The notes beneath the pieces were generated by a model. That model was not told the DNA's origin. It did no database searches and saw only the letters and a program-made list of their open reading frames with translations. Shown one piece after another: positions 41,175 to 49,837 of a DNA stretch of 64,000 bases; the first letter of the stretch is position 1; every line of letters starts with the position of its first letter. The stretch lies in assembly GCA_958437495.1 (NCBI GenBank), contig CAUBOH010000003.1, positions 62,001 to 126,000 on the forward strand, given 5' to 3'. The position numbers and the translations under genes were made by a program. The DNA comes from an uncultured Collinsella sp. GTDB lineage: Bacteria > Actinomycetota > Coriobacteriia > Coriobacteriales > Coriobacteriaceae.

Positions 41175-41213
41175 AGCGCCCGCTAGCTCCCCCAGCAAGC
41201 GGGCGTTTTCTTT
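41175..41213 (+). terminator. Terminator of the FHA/kinase/PBP cluster
   Basis: Perfect 8-bp stem CGCCCGCT/AGCGGGCG with a 13-base loop followed by TTTTCTTT. It marks the end of the core-genome cluster. Confidence 0.85.
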
Positions 41214-41251
41214 ATCTAGGGCAGCGGAAAGGGCGGCTTCGATAGCAGGCC

Positions 41252-41698
41252 GGATTTGATTTTTGAAATATGGACGAATTCCTTGTCAGGAGGGTAAAAT
41301 GGTGCCGACGGCAGCCCAAGTTGTAGAGAGCTGGGCAGAGCCGTTGCTTAATGAAGTTGGGTCATCGTCTTAGCGACGGTGGCCTTTCTTTTTGGGCTTC
41401 GAGCCCTGCTTGAGTGCCTTGGAAAGGCCGACAAGGGCCGTGAGGAGCGAGACCATAGCGGTCAGGAGCTTCACGAGCTCGGTGAAATCGGTCATGGGCA
41501 TCACCTCCCATCGGATGGAGGGCTCTGCCCGGCACGAGGGCTGCCGACAGCGAGGACGATTTTATCAGAGTGGTTGGCCCTCTCCGATTAATTCACGCTC
41601 CTCACCCTTGCGAAAAGTGCGAGCATGGCAGAATCGGCGCTAAACGGCAGTGCGCTAGGGCACCGACGACGAGCTTTCCAAAACTAGCAAGGCGTGTC
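41252..41698. repeat. 447-bp repeat, copy 1 (small-peptide cassette)
   Basis: Direct repeat of 53793-54238, 12.5 kb away. It contains a 41-residue minus-strand ORF, a conserved ribosome site, and a hairpin at 41308-41344 that would terminate that ORF's transcript. Between the copies, the ORF plus its 5' region is almost unchanged while flanks have drifted. It ends 27 bp left of the tRNA fragment at 41725. Confidence 0.85.
41370..41495 (-). CDS. 41-residue hydrophobic/cationic peptide, copy 1
   Basis: Read from the ATG at 41495, 8 bases after GGGAGG. The peptide begins MTDFTELVKLLTAMVSLLTA, a hydrophobic helix that can span the membrane, and ends with a strongly basic tail, KPKKKGHRR. This pattern fits small membrane-acting peptides such as Fst/Ldr or holin-like type I toxins, but I cannot show homology. 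The second copy (53911-54036) encodes the identical peptide; the only base difference is a silent Gly codon change (GGC/GGT). A terminator-like hairpin lies 26 bp downstream. An upstream antitoxin RNA was not identified. Confidence 0.6.
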   Translation of the reverse strand: MTDFTELVKLLTAMVSLLTALVGLSKALKQGSKPKKKGHRR

Positions 41699-41724
41699 GC
41701 CGTTGCGGTACCAGGCTCAACAAA

Positions 41725-41752
41725 TCTCTGGTGCCCCCGGCGGATTCGAACC
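41725..41752. other. Degenerate tRNA 3'-end fragment (possible old attachment site)
   Basis: 28 bp starting TCTCTGGTGCCCCC that match the T-arm/CCA end of the tRNA-Arg(CCU) gene at 61652-61699 with one base deleted; the rest of the tRNA is absent. The match ends after the T-loop (GGCGGATTCGAACC). It may be the left boundary of an older insertion that brought the defence operon at 42226-47771. Confidence 0.5.
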
Positions 41753-42225
41753 CCCCCGCGGGGAAATTGGTGACGCGGGTGTCGACGGCCCGAATTGGCC
41801 GAGCGCGACATGGCCCGCAAGGGACAGACCGAGCGCTCGGAGAGCGCCCACGTACGCGTCGCGGTTGCCCGCCGGGAGCGAGCCGGTTGGCCAGGCAACG
41901 CGAGCCCAGGCAGGTGAGCGCCGGTTGAGCCGACGCCAAGAAGACGCGATCGATGGGGAGCGTCGCACGACGGCGCTCGGCGACCCGACGCGAGAGGCCC
42001 CGCCCGGCGACAACGGCGGAGCGATGGCGACTACTGGAAACCATCGAGCGAAGCCGTTCGGCGGGCGGGGCCGGCGTGAGCGGAGGCGGACGAAACGCGA
42101 CCCTGGGGAGCGTTGCCGGGGAGCCGCAGCGAGAGCGACACCATGTGTCGCGGGGGTCCCGCCCATAAGCGGGACCCATCGGCCTCAAGGCCAATTGTTA
42201 TGGCGGTCCTACGATGGAAGCCGGT
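41753..42225. other. GC-rich region without a supportable gene
   Basis: About 470 bp of very high GC, open in several frames on both strands, which is expected from composition alone. No family motif, ribosome site or codon bias singles out one frame. A hairpin GGGTCCCGC/GCGGGACCC lies at about 42151-42176, downstream of the SEFIR gene on the minus strand, with no T-tract. It may be a decayed gene or structured RNA. Confidence 0.5.
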
Positions 42226-43140
42226 CTAGAAGTCTATCGTCCCTGCAACGTCCTCGACGTTCTTCCGATAGGCTGACCGAGCAGCCTCTTCGCGAGCTTG
42301 GCGTTTCCGTTCCTTCTCAAGATATTCGGCCTCAAGTTTGTTAGCCTCTTCCACGCACAAGACGAGGGTGTCACGGTGATAGTCCCTAACTTCTTCGATG
42401 GTGGTCCCATTAAGGATTATTTCGTCGCCGACGACCGATGCGATATGGGGCCTATGCATGGTGGTAAATCTTGGCGGCAAGTCCCAAGACTTCAAGAAGA
42501 GTTCGCGCCACAGAGAGCTGGGGCGTCTCGACAATCGGAACGGCACTTCGTACAGGGCACTCCCCCTCGTTCCGTCGTTCCTCGGTTCTCCCACCTCATC
42601 GACCACAATACCGACGATTCTGATGGGCTCAGAGCCCTCGCCCTCTTCTTCGCGTTTTTTCGAAGACGTCTGAGCGATGCGGCGCTTGGGCGCAACCGAC
42701 GGCTTCTTCTTGGCCCCATAAAGGGTCGCAAGCAAATCGTTATAGCCACGAGACTCGACCCCATCGCCCAAGTCGACCGCCAATTTCCCCTTGAGGAAGG
42801 TCGGGAGGCTTTCCTCAACGCCCCCTTCCTTTATTACCGGGATAAACTTCCTCTCATTATGCCCAGAGAACAATTCTCCGCTGATGATGTGCCCCTCGTA
42901 GCCCACCCCGCCGATTCGTTCATCGGCCTTCTGCTTATATGCTGGGGTGCAGACAATAAGAACATAGTCCGACGACCTAACCGACTGCTCCATGAACTGA
43001 GGCAACCGATCGCCAAGCTCAAGGTCATATTGATCCACAATTGCCTCTACACCATCGGCTAGCAGACGGTCTGCCAGCGCCTTAACCCATGCACGATGTT
43101 CTTCGCTCTCCCATGCATAGGATATGAAAACCTTCGTCAC
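42226..43140 (-). CDS. SEFIR/TIR-domain protein, probable defence effector
   Basis: 304 residues from the GTG at 43140, which follows GGGGGC; a start at 43164 has no ribosome site. The N-terminal 150 residues resemble a SEFIR domain: KVFISYAWESEEHRAWVKAL, VDQYDLELGDRLPQFMEQSV, SDYVLIVCTPAYKQKAD and GGVGYEGHIISGEL. SEFIR/TIR domains act in antiphage systems, often by NAD+ cleavage or by signalling. The C-terminal half (150-304) is charged, coil-prone and unrecognised. It is last in an operon with a DUF262/HNH gene (33 bp apart) and an MmeI-like enzyme, so it may be the effector arm of a composite system. Whether the NADase glutamate is present could not be decided. Confidence 0.78.
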   Translation of the reverse strand: MTKVFISYAWESEEHRAWVKALADRLLADGVEAIVDQYDLELGDRLPQFMEQSVRSSDYVLIVCTPAYKQKADERIGGVGYEGHIISGELFSGHNERKFIPVIKEGGVEESLPTFLKGKLAVDLGDGVESRGYNDLLATLYGAKKKPSVAPKRRIAQTSSKKREEEGEGSEPIRIVGIVVDEVGEPRNDGTRGSALYEVPFRLSRRPSSLWRELFLKSWDLPPRFTTMHRPHIASVVGDEIILNGTTIEEVRDYHRDTLVLCVEEANKLEAEYLEKERKRQAREEAARSAYRKNVEDVAGTIDF

Positions 43141-43173
43141 TTTAGCCCCCAATCGCAGGTTCACAGCGTAAGC

Positions 43174-44943
43174 CTAAAGCCGCTCGTAGGCTCTCTTCAC
43201 AAGCTCGCCCATAAGCTGCCTTCGCTTGCTGATGAACTCCTCGTAATCGAGGTCCTCGAACCCAACGGGCAGGGCGTGCTCCTCGCAGTTGCGGCGATAC
43301 TCGTCCTCCCCCAGCGCGTCGCGATACCTACGAACGTACTCATTCGGGGCATCATCCGAGATGTAAATGTTGTTCTGGTAGTCAACGAGGGTAAAGTTAC
43401 CTCGGTTGCTGCGCTGCGAAAGGTAGCCCTTGGCCTTCAGGTAGTTATCTGGGAACAGATGGTGCTTGTCCAGGGCCTTCTTGGAACCCGACGAACCGGT
43501 AAGCAGCAGCTGAGAAAGAGGGGCCGTGCTGAACAGCGCCTTGGCACCGAGCACAACCTGAGCCGCGACGAAGCCCCACCAGGTCGGACCCGTCGCCTCG
43601 TTTGCATCGAGGGAGCTTGGCAGCGTAATGGAGAAATAATCGTCCGTCATGATGGCGGCAAGCCTACGGTCGAAGTACGTCTGGAACTCGTCGGCAGTAT
43701 CAAGGCGCGAGACGTCGTTAAGCTGCTGCTCGAACTCGGATTCGAAGGACCCCACATAGAGCCCCGTTATGGCTGCGGCGAAATACCAGCGCCGCACGAG
43801 TCCACGCACAGCCAGTGGCTCCATGTCGAACTCATAGCGCCCGATAAGGTAGAACGCATAGCAGAACATGAGCGCGTTGCCCGACCCCACCTGGTCGGAG
43901 CAGACGTAGCCCGCCTCCGCCAGCGTGTTGATGAAGGCGTGCCAGTTGTTCAGGTCAAGCACGAGATCGAGGGCGCGACCGAACGTGGCAAAGTTCTCGG
44001 CTCGCGTCTCGGGCGTCGTTTCCTTTGTCTTGAGATCTCGCCCGCGAAGAATCTGGTAGGCATAACGCAGGCGACCCCTCTTGAACCCCACGCCCACCGT
44101 GGCGCGAATGATATGCGTCGGCGAGACGGTCATGAGCGGGTTGTACGAGGTGCCCTTTGCGGGCGCATGGCTCATGGCGCAGAACTCCTCTATACGCTCC
44201 CTCATGGCAGGTTCGTAGACCGAAAGCAGGGTCATGATGAAGTCATCCTGCTTAAGCGCCTGCCCTTGCGAGTTCACACGCACGAAGATGTCCGATACGG
44301 TCTCCTCATCAGCCGATTCGGAAATCTCCAGCGTCGGCAGAAGATAACGCTCAAGCCCGAGTAATGCGTTGAGCCCGCTCTCGACGGCATCCTCGCCGTC
44401 ATCGTCGAGTTCGGGTTCTCCCTTTTTGGCATTCGCCTCGTTAAGGCGCTTGATGAACGCCCTGCGATAGGCGCTCAGCTTGTTGTCGTGGTTCGCCGCG
44501 AAGGCCTCGGATACGTCCGGCACATAGCGCGAATCCTTCTCGGTCGAGGCGTCGGCATTCTTGAATGAGCGTGCGATGGGGTCGTAGGCGACCTTCACCG
44601 TACGCTCCCTGAAGTTCTTGTCTCGCACGGACACGCCGTACAGCGAGCTCAGGAGAGCGGTGAGTCTCTGCTGTCCGTCGATGACAAGGGACTTGGGGAC
44701 GGCATACACCTTTTGGTTCGAGCCTATGGCAGACTTCTTGCCCGCGTTGTCGCTCGGAGAGTCCCACAGCATCACATAGCCGATAGGGTATCCGCGGAGC
44801 ATGGAATCAAGCAGGTCGCGGACCTTTTCGTTGCCCCACACGAAGGGTCGTTGCAGGTCGGGCAGACCGATCTTGCCCGTCTGAACGTCCTTCAGGATGT
44901 TACCAACCTCCAGCGATATGGGGTTATAGATGGAATTTGGCAC
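43174..44943 (-). CDS. DUF262 (GmrS-like) plus DUF1524/HNH nuclease protein
   Basis: 589 residues, GTG start overlapping the preceding stop (TAGTG). The N-terminal DUF262 domain (ParB/Srx-like nucleotide-binding fold) contains LPDLQRPFVWGNEKVRDLLDS and the DGQQR motif. A long helical middle section is followed by a C-terminal HNH/DUF1524 endonuclease: KHHLFPDNYL, then NFTLVDYQNNIYISDDAPNEY. The same combination is found in GmrSD-type type IV restriction enzymes, which cut glucosylated or hydroxymethylated phage DNA using an NTP. It is encoded between an MmeI-like RM enzyme and a SEFIR protein. Confidence 0.88.
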   Translation of the reverse strand: MPNSIYNPISLEVGNILKDVQTGKIGLPDLQRPFVWGNEKVRDLLDSMLRGYPIGYVMLWDSPSDNAGKKSAIGSNQKVYAVPKSLVIDGQQRLTALLSSLYGVSVRDKNFRERTVKVAYDPIARSFKNADASTEKDSRYVPDVSEAFAANHDNKLSAYRRAFIKRLNEANAKKGEPELDDDGEDAVESGLNALLGLERYLLPTLEISESADEETVSDIFVRVNSQGQALKQDDFIMTLLSVYEPAMRERIEEFCAMSHAPAKGTSYNPLMTVSPTHIIRATVGVGFKRGRLRYAYQILRGRDLKTKETTPETRAENFATFGRALDLVLDLNNWHAFINTLAEAGYVCSDQVGSGNALMFCYAFYLIGRYEFDMEPLAVRGLVRRWYFAAAITGLYVGSFESEFEQQLNDVSRLDTADEFQTYFDRRLAAIMTDDYFSITLPSSLDANEATGPTWWGFVAAQVVLGAKALFSTAPLSQLLLTGSSGSKKALDKHHLFPDNYLKAKGYLSQRSNRGNFTLVDYQNNIYISDDAPNEYVRRYRDALGEDEYRRNCEEHALPVGFEDLDYEEFISKRRQLMGELVKRAYERL

Positions 44944-47771
44944 TATAGTTCACCGACCTTCTTGGCGTACAGGTTGAAAAGATGGGCGACTATCTTCTCC
45001 TCATCCCCACCGAAGTCGACGCCATAGGCAGCTTCGACAGCAGCGTCGAGCGCCTTATGCGCAGACATCAGCTCGGGGAAGAACGTTTCGTTCTTGGGAT
45101 CGTACATGTCCGCGAGCGTCGCACCTTCTTGGGCATCCCGGGCGTCGAGCACGGCTTGGGCGCAACGCTCAACTTCTTCGCGTTGGGATTCCGCGGGCTC
45201 GGGCCAGACGAAGTTGTTGTAGTCAATACCAGCCGAGTACTGATAATCATCTTTCAGTCTTCCGGTCACGACCCTAACCCATGCATTATGAAACTGGAAC
45301 TGCAACACCCCATATTGATAGAGAGTTGCATTTGGGATAAGACGAACTTTATTGCTACAAAAGACCTCAGCATCGACGAACCCCATTGGGATGTATCGCC
45401 TTCGGCTTGATGAAACTTCTGGTATCAAGATTGAATCTGTATCCGACAGGATTTCAGTTCCAAAATGGGCAGGGCACTCTGCAGCCTTAACGGTCTGACT
45501 TCTCTTGCTCTTGAGCCGATACCGGCGCACCGCTTCAACCCTTTCCCTGCATTTAGGCAGATTCTTTAGCTCATCCCAATTTGCGTTCCCAAGCCATAAA
45601 CACCAACGGCTTTTGCCACGGATAAATTCTTGTGATCCAAGCCACTTGTGAAAGAATTTCTCTGCACCAGGTTCAATTTGCAAGAATTCGATTTTCTGCT
45701 CATCAGTGAAAAGGTAATTGCCGTCGTCTATAGGCTGGGAGCCTATTCCCATTTCTGGAACATCTGATAATGGCTTACTTCTGCTGTAGACAAAGACGTC
45801 CGGAGCGTCTTTAAGATAAGCATTGATTCGGGCCACGGAAATCTGCTCTTCGTCAGAATCGGGCGTTGCGTGATAGAAGAGCGTCTTGGCCCCAACCTCG
45901 CGCGAGAAGCCCACGATGACGCAGAACACGTGTGCCTTGTCTGCCGCCTCGTTGTCCCAGCGGAAGGTGTTGTGCGCGAAGTCGATATGGACTCCCAGGT
46001 CGTACAGGGGTTTCCAGAGGTTGGCGACCTGCTCCCCCTGGCAGATGGAGTTGGTCGAGACCAGGGCGCAGCGCGTGCGCTTCCCTTGCGTGAACCTCGC
46101 GGCCTTCATGTACCAGGCCCCGCAGTAGTCGATGTTGCCTGCGTTCTTCGCGCCATCGAAGACCTCAAGGAGTTCGGCCTTCTGCTCCTTGGACTGGTTG
46201 CGGGCCCCGAGGAAGGGCGGGTTGCCCACGAGGTACGTGAGGTCATCGGGGAACACCTCGGACCAATCGGTCTTGAGGGCGTTGCCCTCATGGAGGTTGC
46301 TGAGGCTCCTAAGCGGCAGGAAGTCGAAGTCATAACCGACGTATATCTCCTGCGTCTTTCGGAGCATCTGCTCCTCGGTGATCCAAAGGGCGGTCTTGGC
46401 GACCGAGACGGCGAAGTCGTTAATCTCGATGCCGTACAGTTGATCGAGAGATACGCGGACGGGGCTGTCCTGCGCAATGACGAGGGACGTCTGCCCCGCG
46501 TTGCCGGTCTCCTCGCTGAGCTCGTCCTCGATGATTCGGTTCTCGATGGTGCGCAGCTGCCGGTACGCCTCGGTAAGGAAGTTGCCCGAGCCGCACGCAG
46601 GGTCGCCGATGGTGATGGAGGCAACCTTGTCGTGCAGCCTCGTCAGGGCCTGCTTGCGTTTCGCCGCTGTCCTCTCGCCCTCGGCCTCGTGCAGCTCATC
46701 CCACAGCTCGTCGAGGAAGAGCGGCCTGAGGCAGCGCTCGATGTTCTCCACGCTCGTGTAGTGCATGCCCCCGGCATGGCGGGTCTCGGGGTTCAGCGTT
46801 CCCTCGAACACGCCGCCGAAGATTACGCCCGAGATCTCGCGCCAGTCGAAGTCCTGGGACGCGTCGGTGATGGCCTCGAGGATCTCCGGGGTCATCTGCG
46901 GGACGATGATGGAGGAGTCGGCGAACAGACCGCCGTTCACGTACGGGAAGGCCGCGAGGTCCTCGTCCATGTACTCGTCCCGCTTATCCAGGGGCGTGTC
47001 GATCGCCTCGAACAGGTCCACCAGCTTGCGGCGGAGCTTGGCAGGGTCACCCTCGCAGTACCTACCGAACGCCTGGTGCGATTGCAGGAGGTCGGCGTCC
47101 TCGGCGTAGAGCAAGAAGATGATTCGGGTGATGAGCACGTTGAGCGAGCGCTGCTCCTCCTGCGCGCGCTCGTCCTTCTCCTCGATGTGGTGGTACTGCT
47201 TGGCGAGGACATCGTAGAGCCTGGAGACGTAGGCCCCGGCCTCGATGGAGAGCTGCTGCTCCTTGTGCAGGCGGCTCGTCTCGTTGGAGGTCAGGAAGGA
47301 CAAGAGATACAGACTGTCCTGGAGCTCTTCGAGGGAAAACTCTTGCACGGTGTCCTCGGGCCGCTCGTTGTCGAGGTCGTAGAGACGGAAGGTCTCGAAG
47401 TTGCATGTCATCACCCAGCGGGGGCGCTCGGAGTACGGCAGGTGCCGCGCGTACCACATGGCCTGCTGGAGCGGCGTCTCCATGCCGCCGTTCCTGGGTT
47501 CGGGCTTATCGAGGTCGATGCCCCACGACTTCTGCTCGCAGAGGAAGTTGTGGTCAAAGACGAACACGTCGATGCGACGGCCTCTCACCTTCCGCTCGAA
47601 GTCAACGAAGCTGTCTATGGTGTTGGACGGGATGCCCAGGACGTTGATGAGCAGGTCGACCCAGAACTTTTGCGTGTCCTGCTGCTCGTTGTTGGAGCCC
47701 GCGGGGATGGCGGCAAGGCGCTTCTGCCACCGCTTGACGAACTCTTTTGCCTCTTTCTTGCTGGCAGGCAT
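44943..47771 (-). CDS. MmeI-like (type IIL) restriction endonuclease-methyltransferase
   Basis: 942 residues, one of the single-chain MmeI-like enzymes. N-terminal PD-(D/E)xK nuclease: D68 in GRRIDVFVFD and E79-x-K81 in LCEQKSW, spacing like MmeI (D-x9-ExK). A helical connector (about 150-370) precedes the N6-adenine methyltransferase core: SAM-binding motif I at D390 (DPACGSGNFL) and catalytic motif IV N517-P-P-F. The C-terminal 300 residues would be the target-recognition domain, including RTRCALVSTNSICQGEQVANLW. The enzyme both marks host DNA on one strand and cuts unmethylated DNA at a distance. First gene of the operon; nothing upstream controls it visibly. Confidence 0.9.
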   Translation of the reverse strand: MPASKKEAKEFVKRWQKRLAAIPAGSNNEQQDTQKFWVDLLINVLGIPSNTIDSFVDFERKVRGRRIDVFVFDHNFLCEQKSWGIDLDKPEPRNGGMETPLQQAMWYARHLPYSERPRWVMTCNFETFRLYDLDNERPEDTVQEFSLEELQDSLYLLSFLTSNETSRLHKEQQLSIEAGAYVSRLYDVLAKQYHHIEEKDERAQEEQRSLNVLITRIIFLLYAEDADLLQSHQAFGRYCEGDPAKLRRKLVDLFEAIDTPLDKRDEYMDEDLAAFPYVNGGLFADSSIIVPQMTPEILEAITDASQDFDWREISGVIFGGVFEGTLNPETRHAGGMHYTSVENIERCLRPLFLDELWDELHEAEGERTAAKRKQALTRLHDKVASITIGDPACGSGNFLTEAYRQLRTIENRIIEDELSEETGNAGQTSLVIAQDSPVRVSLDQLYGIEINDFAVSVAKTALWITEEQMLRKTQEIYVGYDFDFLPLRSLSNLHEGNALKTDWSEVFPDDLTYLVGNPPFLGARNQSKEQKAELLEVFDGAKNAGNIDYCGAWYMKAARFTQGKRTRCALVSTNSICQGEQVANLWKPLYDLGVHIDFAHNTFRWDNEAADKAHVFCVIVGFSREVGAKTLFYHATPDSDEEQISVARINAYLKDAPDVFVYSRSKPLSDVPEMGIGSQPIDDGNYLFTDEQKIEFLQIEPGAEKFFHKWLGSQEFIRGKSRWCLWLGNANWDELKNLPKCRERVEAVRRYRLKSKRSQTVKAAECPAHFGTEILSDTDSILIPEVSSSRRRYIPMGFVDAEVFCSNKVRLIPNATLYQYGVLQFQFHNAWVRVVTGRLKDDYQYSAGIDYNNFVWPEPAESQREEVERCAQAVLDARDAQEGATLADMYDPKNETFFPELMSAHKALDAAVEAAYGVDFGGDEEKIVAHLFNLYAKKVGEL

Positions 47772-48132
47772 ACCGGACCTCCTGCGTCGTTGTCACTTTC
47801 GGACAATTTTAAGGGGTAAAAGCCCTCTTCCAAGCGGAAGGGCGAGTTTTCGACGGTCCACGGTGTCGCAGGGTCCCAGGCGAAACCCGAAGACGCCGGG
47901 GGCTGTTGGAAACTCGCCCATCTCACAGCAACGTCACCCTAGATTTTCAACGCTTTCCATGGCCGAAGGGCTTCTAATAAGCCCGTAGGCTGTGGGAAGG
48001 GTTGGAAACCGGACTTTGGGCATAGCCCTTCACAAAAAAACTTTCTACCCAAATTCTACCCAACTGACGTTAACGATGCCCTTATATAAGAAAGCAGGTC
48101 AGACGATTTATACCGTCTGACCTGCATTTACT
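47772..48132. other. Intergenic region between the RM operon and the integrated element
   Basis: About 360 bp. The first half is promoter and leader sequence of the RM operon. At 48093-48118 a hairpin (GCAGGTCAGACG/CGTCTGACCTGC) closely parallels the hairpin next to the tRNA-Arg gene at 61616-61645, so it is a copy of the tRNA terminator left beside the attachment site. No gene is supported. Confidence 0.55.
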
Positions 48133-48180
48133 TCTGGTGCCCCCGGGCGGATTCGAACCGTCGACACCCGCTTTAGGAGA
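48133..48180. repeat. Attachment site copy (48-bp tRNA-Arg 3' end), integrase-proximal
   Basis: A perfect 48-bp match to 61652-61699 starting TCTGGTGCCCCCGGGCGG and ending in the anticodon-stem region CTTTAGGAGA. The rest of the tRNA is missing here, so this is the duplicated half-site made when the element integrated. The integrase gene begins 192 bp to its right. Confidence 0.92.
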
Positions 48181-48371
48181 TATGATTTAATGCTACCCCC
48201 TACCATTCATCAAGCATCATTGAACATCATATAACCGCAGATAAACATAGCAGTTTGTGTCTTTTGCCTCCGGTAGCTGCGCCTATGCTTTTACAAACAT
48301 ATTACTAACCGCTTTAGCTAAACTGCACTCAATGAATTGTTGAAAACTATTCAAAGAAACGGAGTGCAAAG

Positions 48372-49619
48372 ATGTCAGAACAGCCACTAATTAGCGGAAG
48401 AGGCACGTGTTGGAAAGACAAGAGATCACCTAACACCTATCGCTATTATTTTTCCCTTGGAGTCAAGGACCCTAAGACGGGGCGCTACAAACGATCCCCA
48501 ACTTATACGGTTCGTTGCAAGACTAAAACAGAAGCTAAGGCTGCAATGCAGGCCAAGCTGGCTGAAATCAACTCCTCTGGCACGATCACTAAAACTAAAA
48601 AGCCCACTTTGCTTGCGTCCTACTGCTGGGCCTTTCATGAAAATAGGGACACCGAGCTTGCGCCAACGAGCTATGAAAGAGAAGCGTACGATTGCAGGCA
48701 TATCGAAGACTTATTCGGTGCGTTTCAGACAATTGAAGGGCTAACTCCCGATCTAATCGAAGAAGCATATGCCGAAGCCCGTCGTACGGGAAAATACAAA
48801 CCATCAGAGCTTGTACGAATCAATTCGAAACTGCGTCAAATTCTGTCGAATGCAGTCGCAAAGAGAATAATTGACCGAAACCCCTGCGCTACCGTTCATG
48901 TTCGCAGACCACGCAACAAAAGAGAATCGCTGACAATCGACCAAGTAGCTACTCTATGCACACATCTTCAACACATTGAGCTCACCGCCGAAGCTGTTGG
49001 TACGCTAGTACTAGTGTATACGGGTATGCGGAAAGGCGAGATGCTGGGCCTCGAATGGCGCGATTGGGACCCTTCCAATAAAACCTTGAAAATTGACAGG
49101 CAGTACACCAACGACCATGAACTGAGGGCACCCAAGTCACAAGAAAGCCAACGCAAAATCCCCGTCGGAGAAACCTTGGCCGAACGTCTTCAATCATGGT
49201 CAGCCATACAAAAAGAGCTCCTGGCCTCTCTGGGGCTGTCCCAGACTGGCAGCACTCCCATCATTAGCGATATTGCTGTCAAGCAGGGGGTCCCTACTGT
49301 CTGTCACATGAAAAACTACATCTTCAACCATTGGTTTCGCGATTTCGCAGTTAGCTGCAACCTTGGAATCTATGAGCCGAACAATTCGACTGGCGGAAAA
49401 CTATATAAGGGCATCTGCCCGCATCAGCTCAGGCATTGTGTAAGCACTTTTATGCTGGCGAACGGATCGGACGTTAGAAGCGTGCAAGGTATTCTTGGCC
49501 ACGCGGACCCCAATATCACGCTCAAAACGTATACAAGCCTCGTTCAACAATCAGAAATAAAAGCAGTTAAAGGCTACGAAGACTTCATCAACGCCTATAT
49601 ACAGAAAAGCGAGAAATAG
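48372..49619 (+). CDS. int: Tyrosine site-specific integrase
   Basis: 415 residues. An N-terminal arm-binding domain (1-70) and SAM-like core-binding domain (about 75-180) precede the catalytic domain. Active-site residues: Arg220 in TGMRKGEMLGLEW, Lys near 255, H351-x-x-R354 in CPHQLRHCVSTF, His377 in LGHADPNITLKTY, and the nucleophile Tyr387. It should recombine the element's attP with the 3' end of tRNA-Arg. The gene is AT-richer than the chromosome and points away from the nearby attachment site, as is common. Confidence 0.95.
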   Translation: MSEQPLISGRGTCWKDKRSPNTYRYYFSLGVKDPKTGRYKRSPTYTVRCKTKTEAKAAMQAKLAEINSSGTITKTKKPTLLASYCWAFHENRDTELAPTSYEREAYDCRHIEDLFGAFQTIEGLTPDLIEEAYAEARRTGKYKPSELVRINSKLRQILSNAVAKRIIDRNPCATVHVRRPRNKRESLTIDQVATLCTHLQHIELTAEAVGTLVLVYTGMRKGEMLGLEWRDWDPSNKTLKIDRQYTNDHELRAPKSQESQRKIPVGETLAERLQSWSAIQKELLASLGLSQTGSTPIISDIAVKQGVPTVCHMKNYIFNHWFRDFAVSCNLGIYEPNNSTGGKLYKGICPHQLRHCVSTFMLANGSDVRSVQGILGHADPNITLKTYTSLVQQSEIKAVKGYEDFINAYIQKSEK

Positions 49620-49763
49620 CATGTTATTCATTCATCGTTTCATCAATAATATTACGGTACTATACTACTATTTCCGCAGGTAGACGCTTTATTTGATTGA
49701 CATCTAATGAGTTTTAATAGATTCTAAAGCTGTCAGATGGCTACGCATGTAGTCATAAAAACC

Positions 49764-49815
49764 GGCCCCCCAAGTGCTTATGAACCTGGTAAGTCTTACA
49801 AGCACAGGGAGGGCC
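49764..49815. repeat. Imperfect inverted repeat downstream of the integrase
   Basis: GGCCCCCCAAGTGCTTA pairs imperfectly with the sequence ending AAGCACAGGGAGGGCC about 20 bp downstream (roughly 14 of 17 positions pairing). It sits between the integrase and the excisionase-like gene and could be a terminator of one, or a leader hairpin of the other. The remaining 49620-49763 sequence is AT-rich and without a gene. Confidence 0.4.
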
Positions 49816-49837
49816 CTCATTGAAAGGATAGCTCATC

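Noticed and set aside
41299..41373. 24-codon plus-strand ORF with a good ribosome site inside the 447-bp repeat (second copy at 53840-53914)
   Set aside because: The two copies differ by several amino-acid changes, while the same base changes keep a minus-strand terminator stem intact, which suggests selection on the hairpin and not on this peptide.
41655..42344. Long overlapping ORFs on both strands in very GC-rich DNA
   Set aside because: Stops are rare by composition; no motif, ribosome site or codon bias supports any of them, and one runs across the tRNA fragment.
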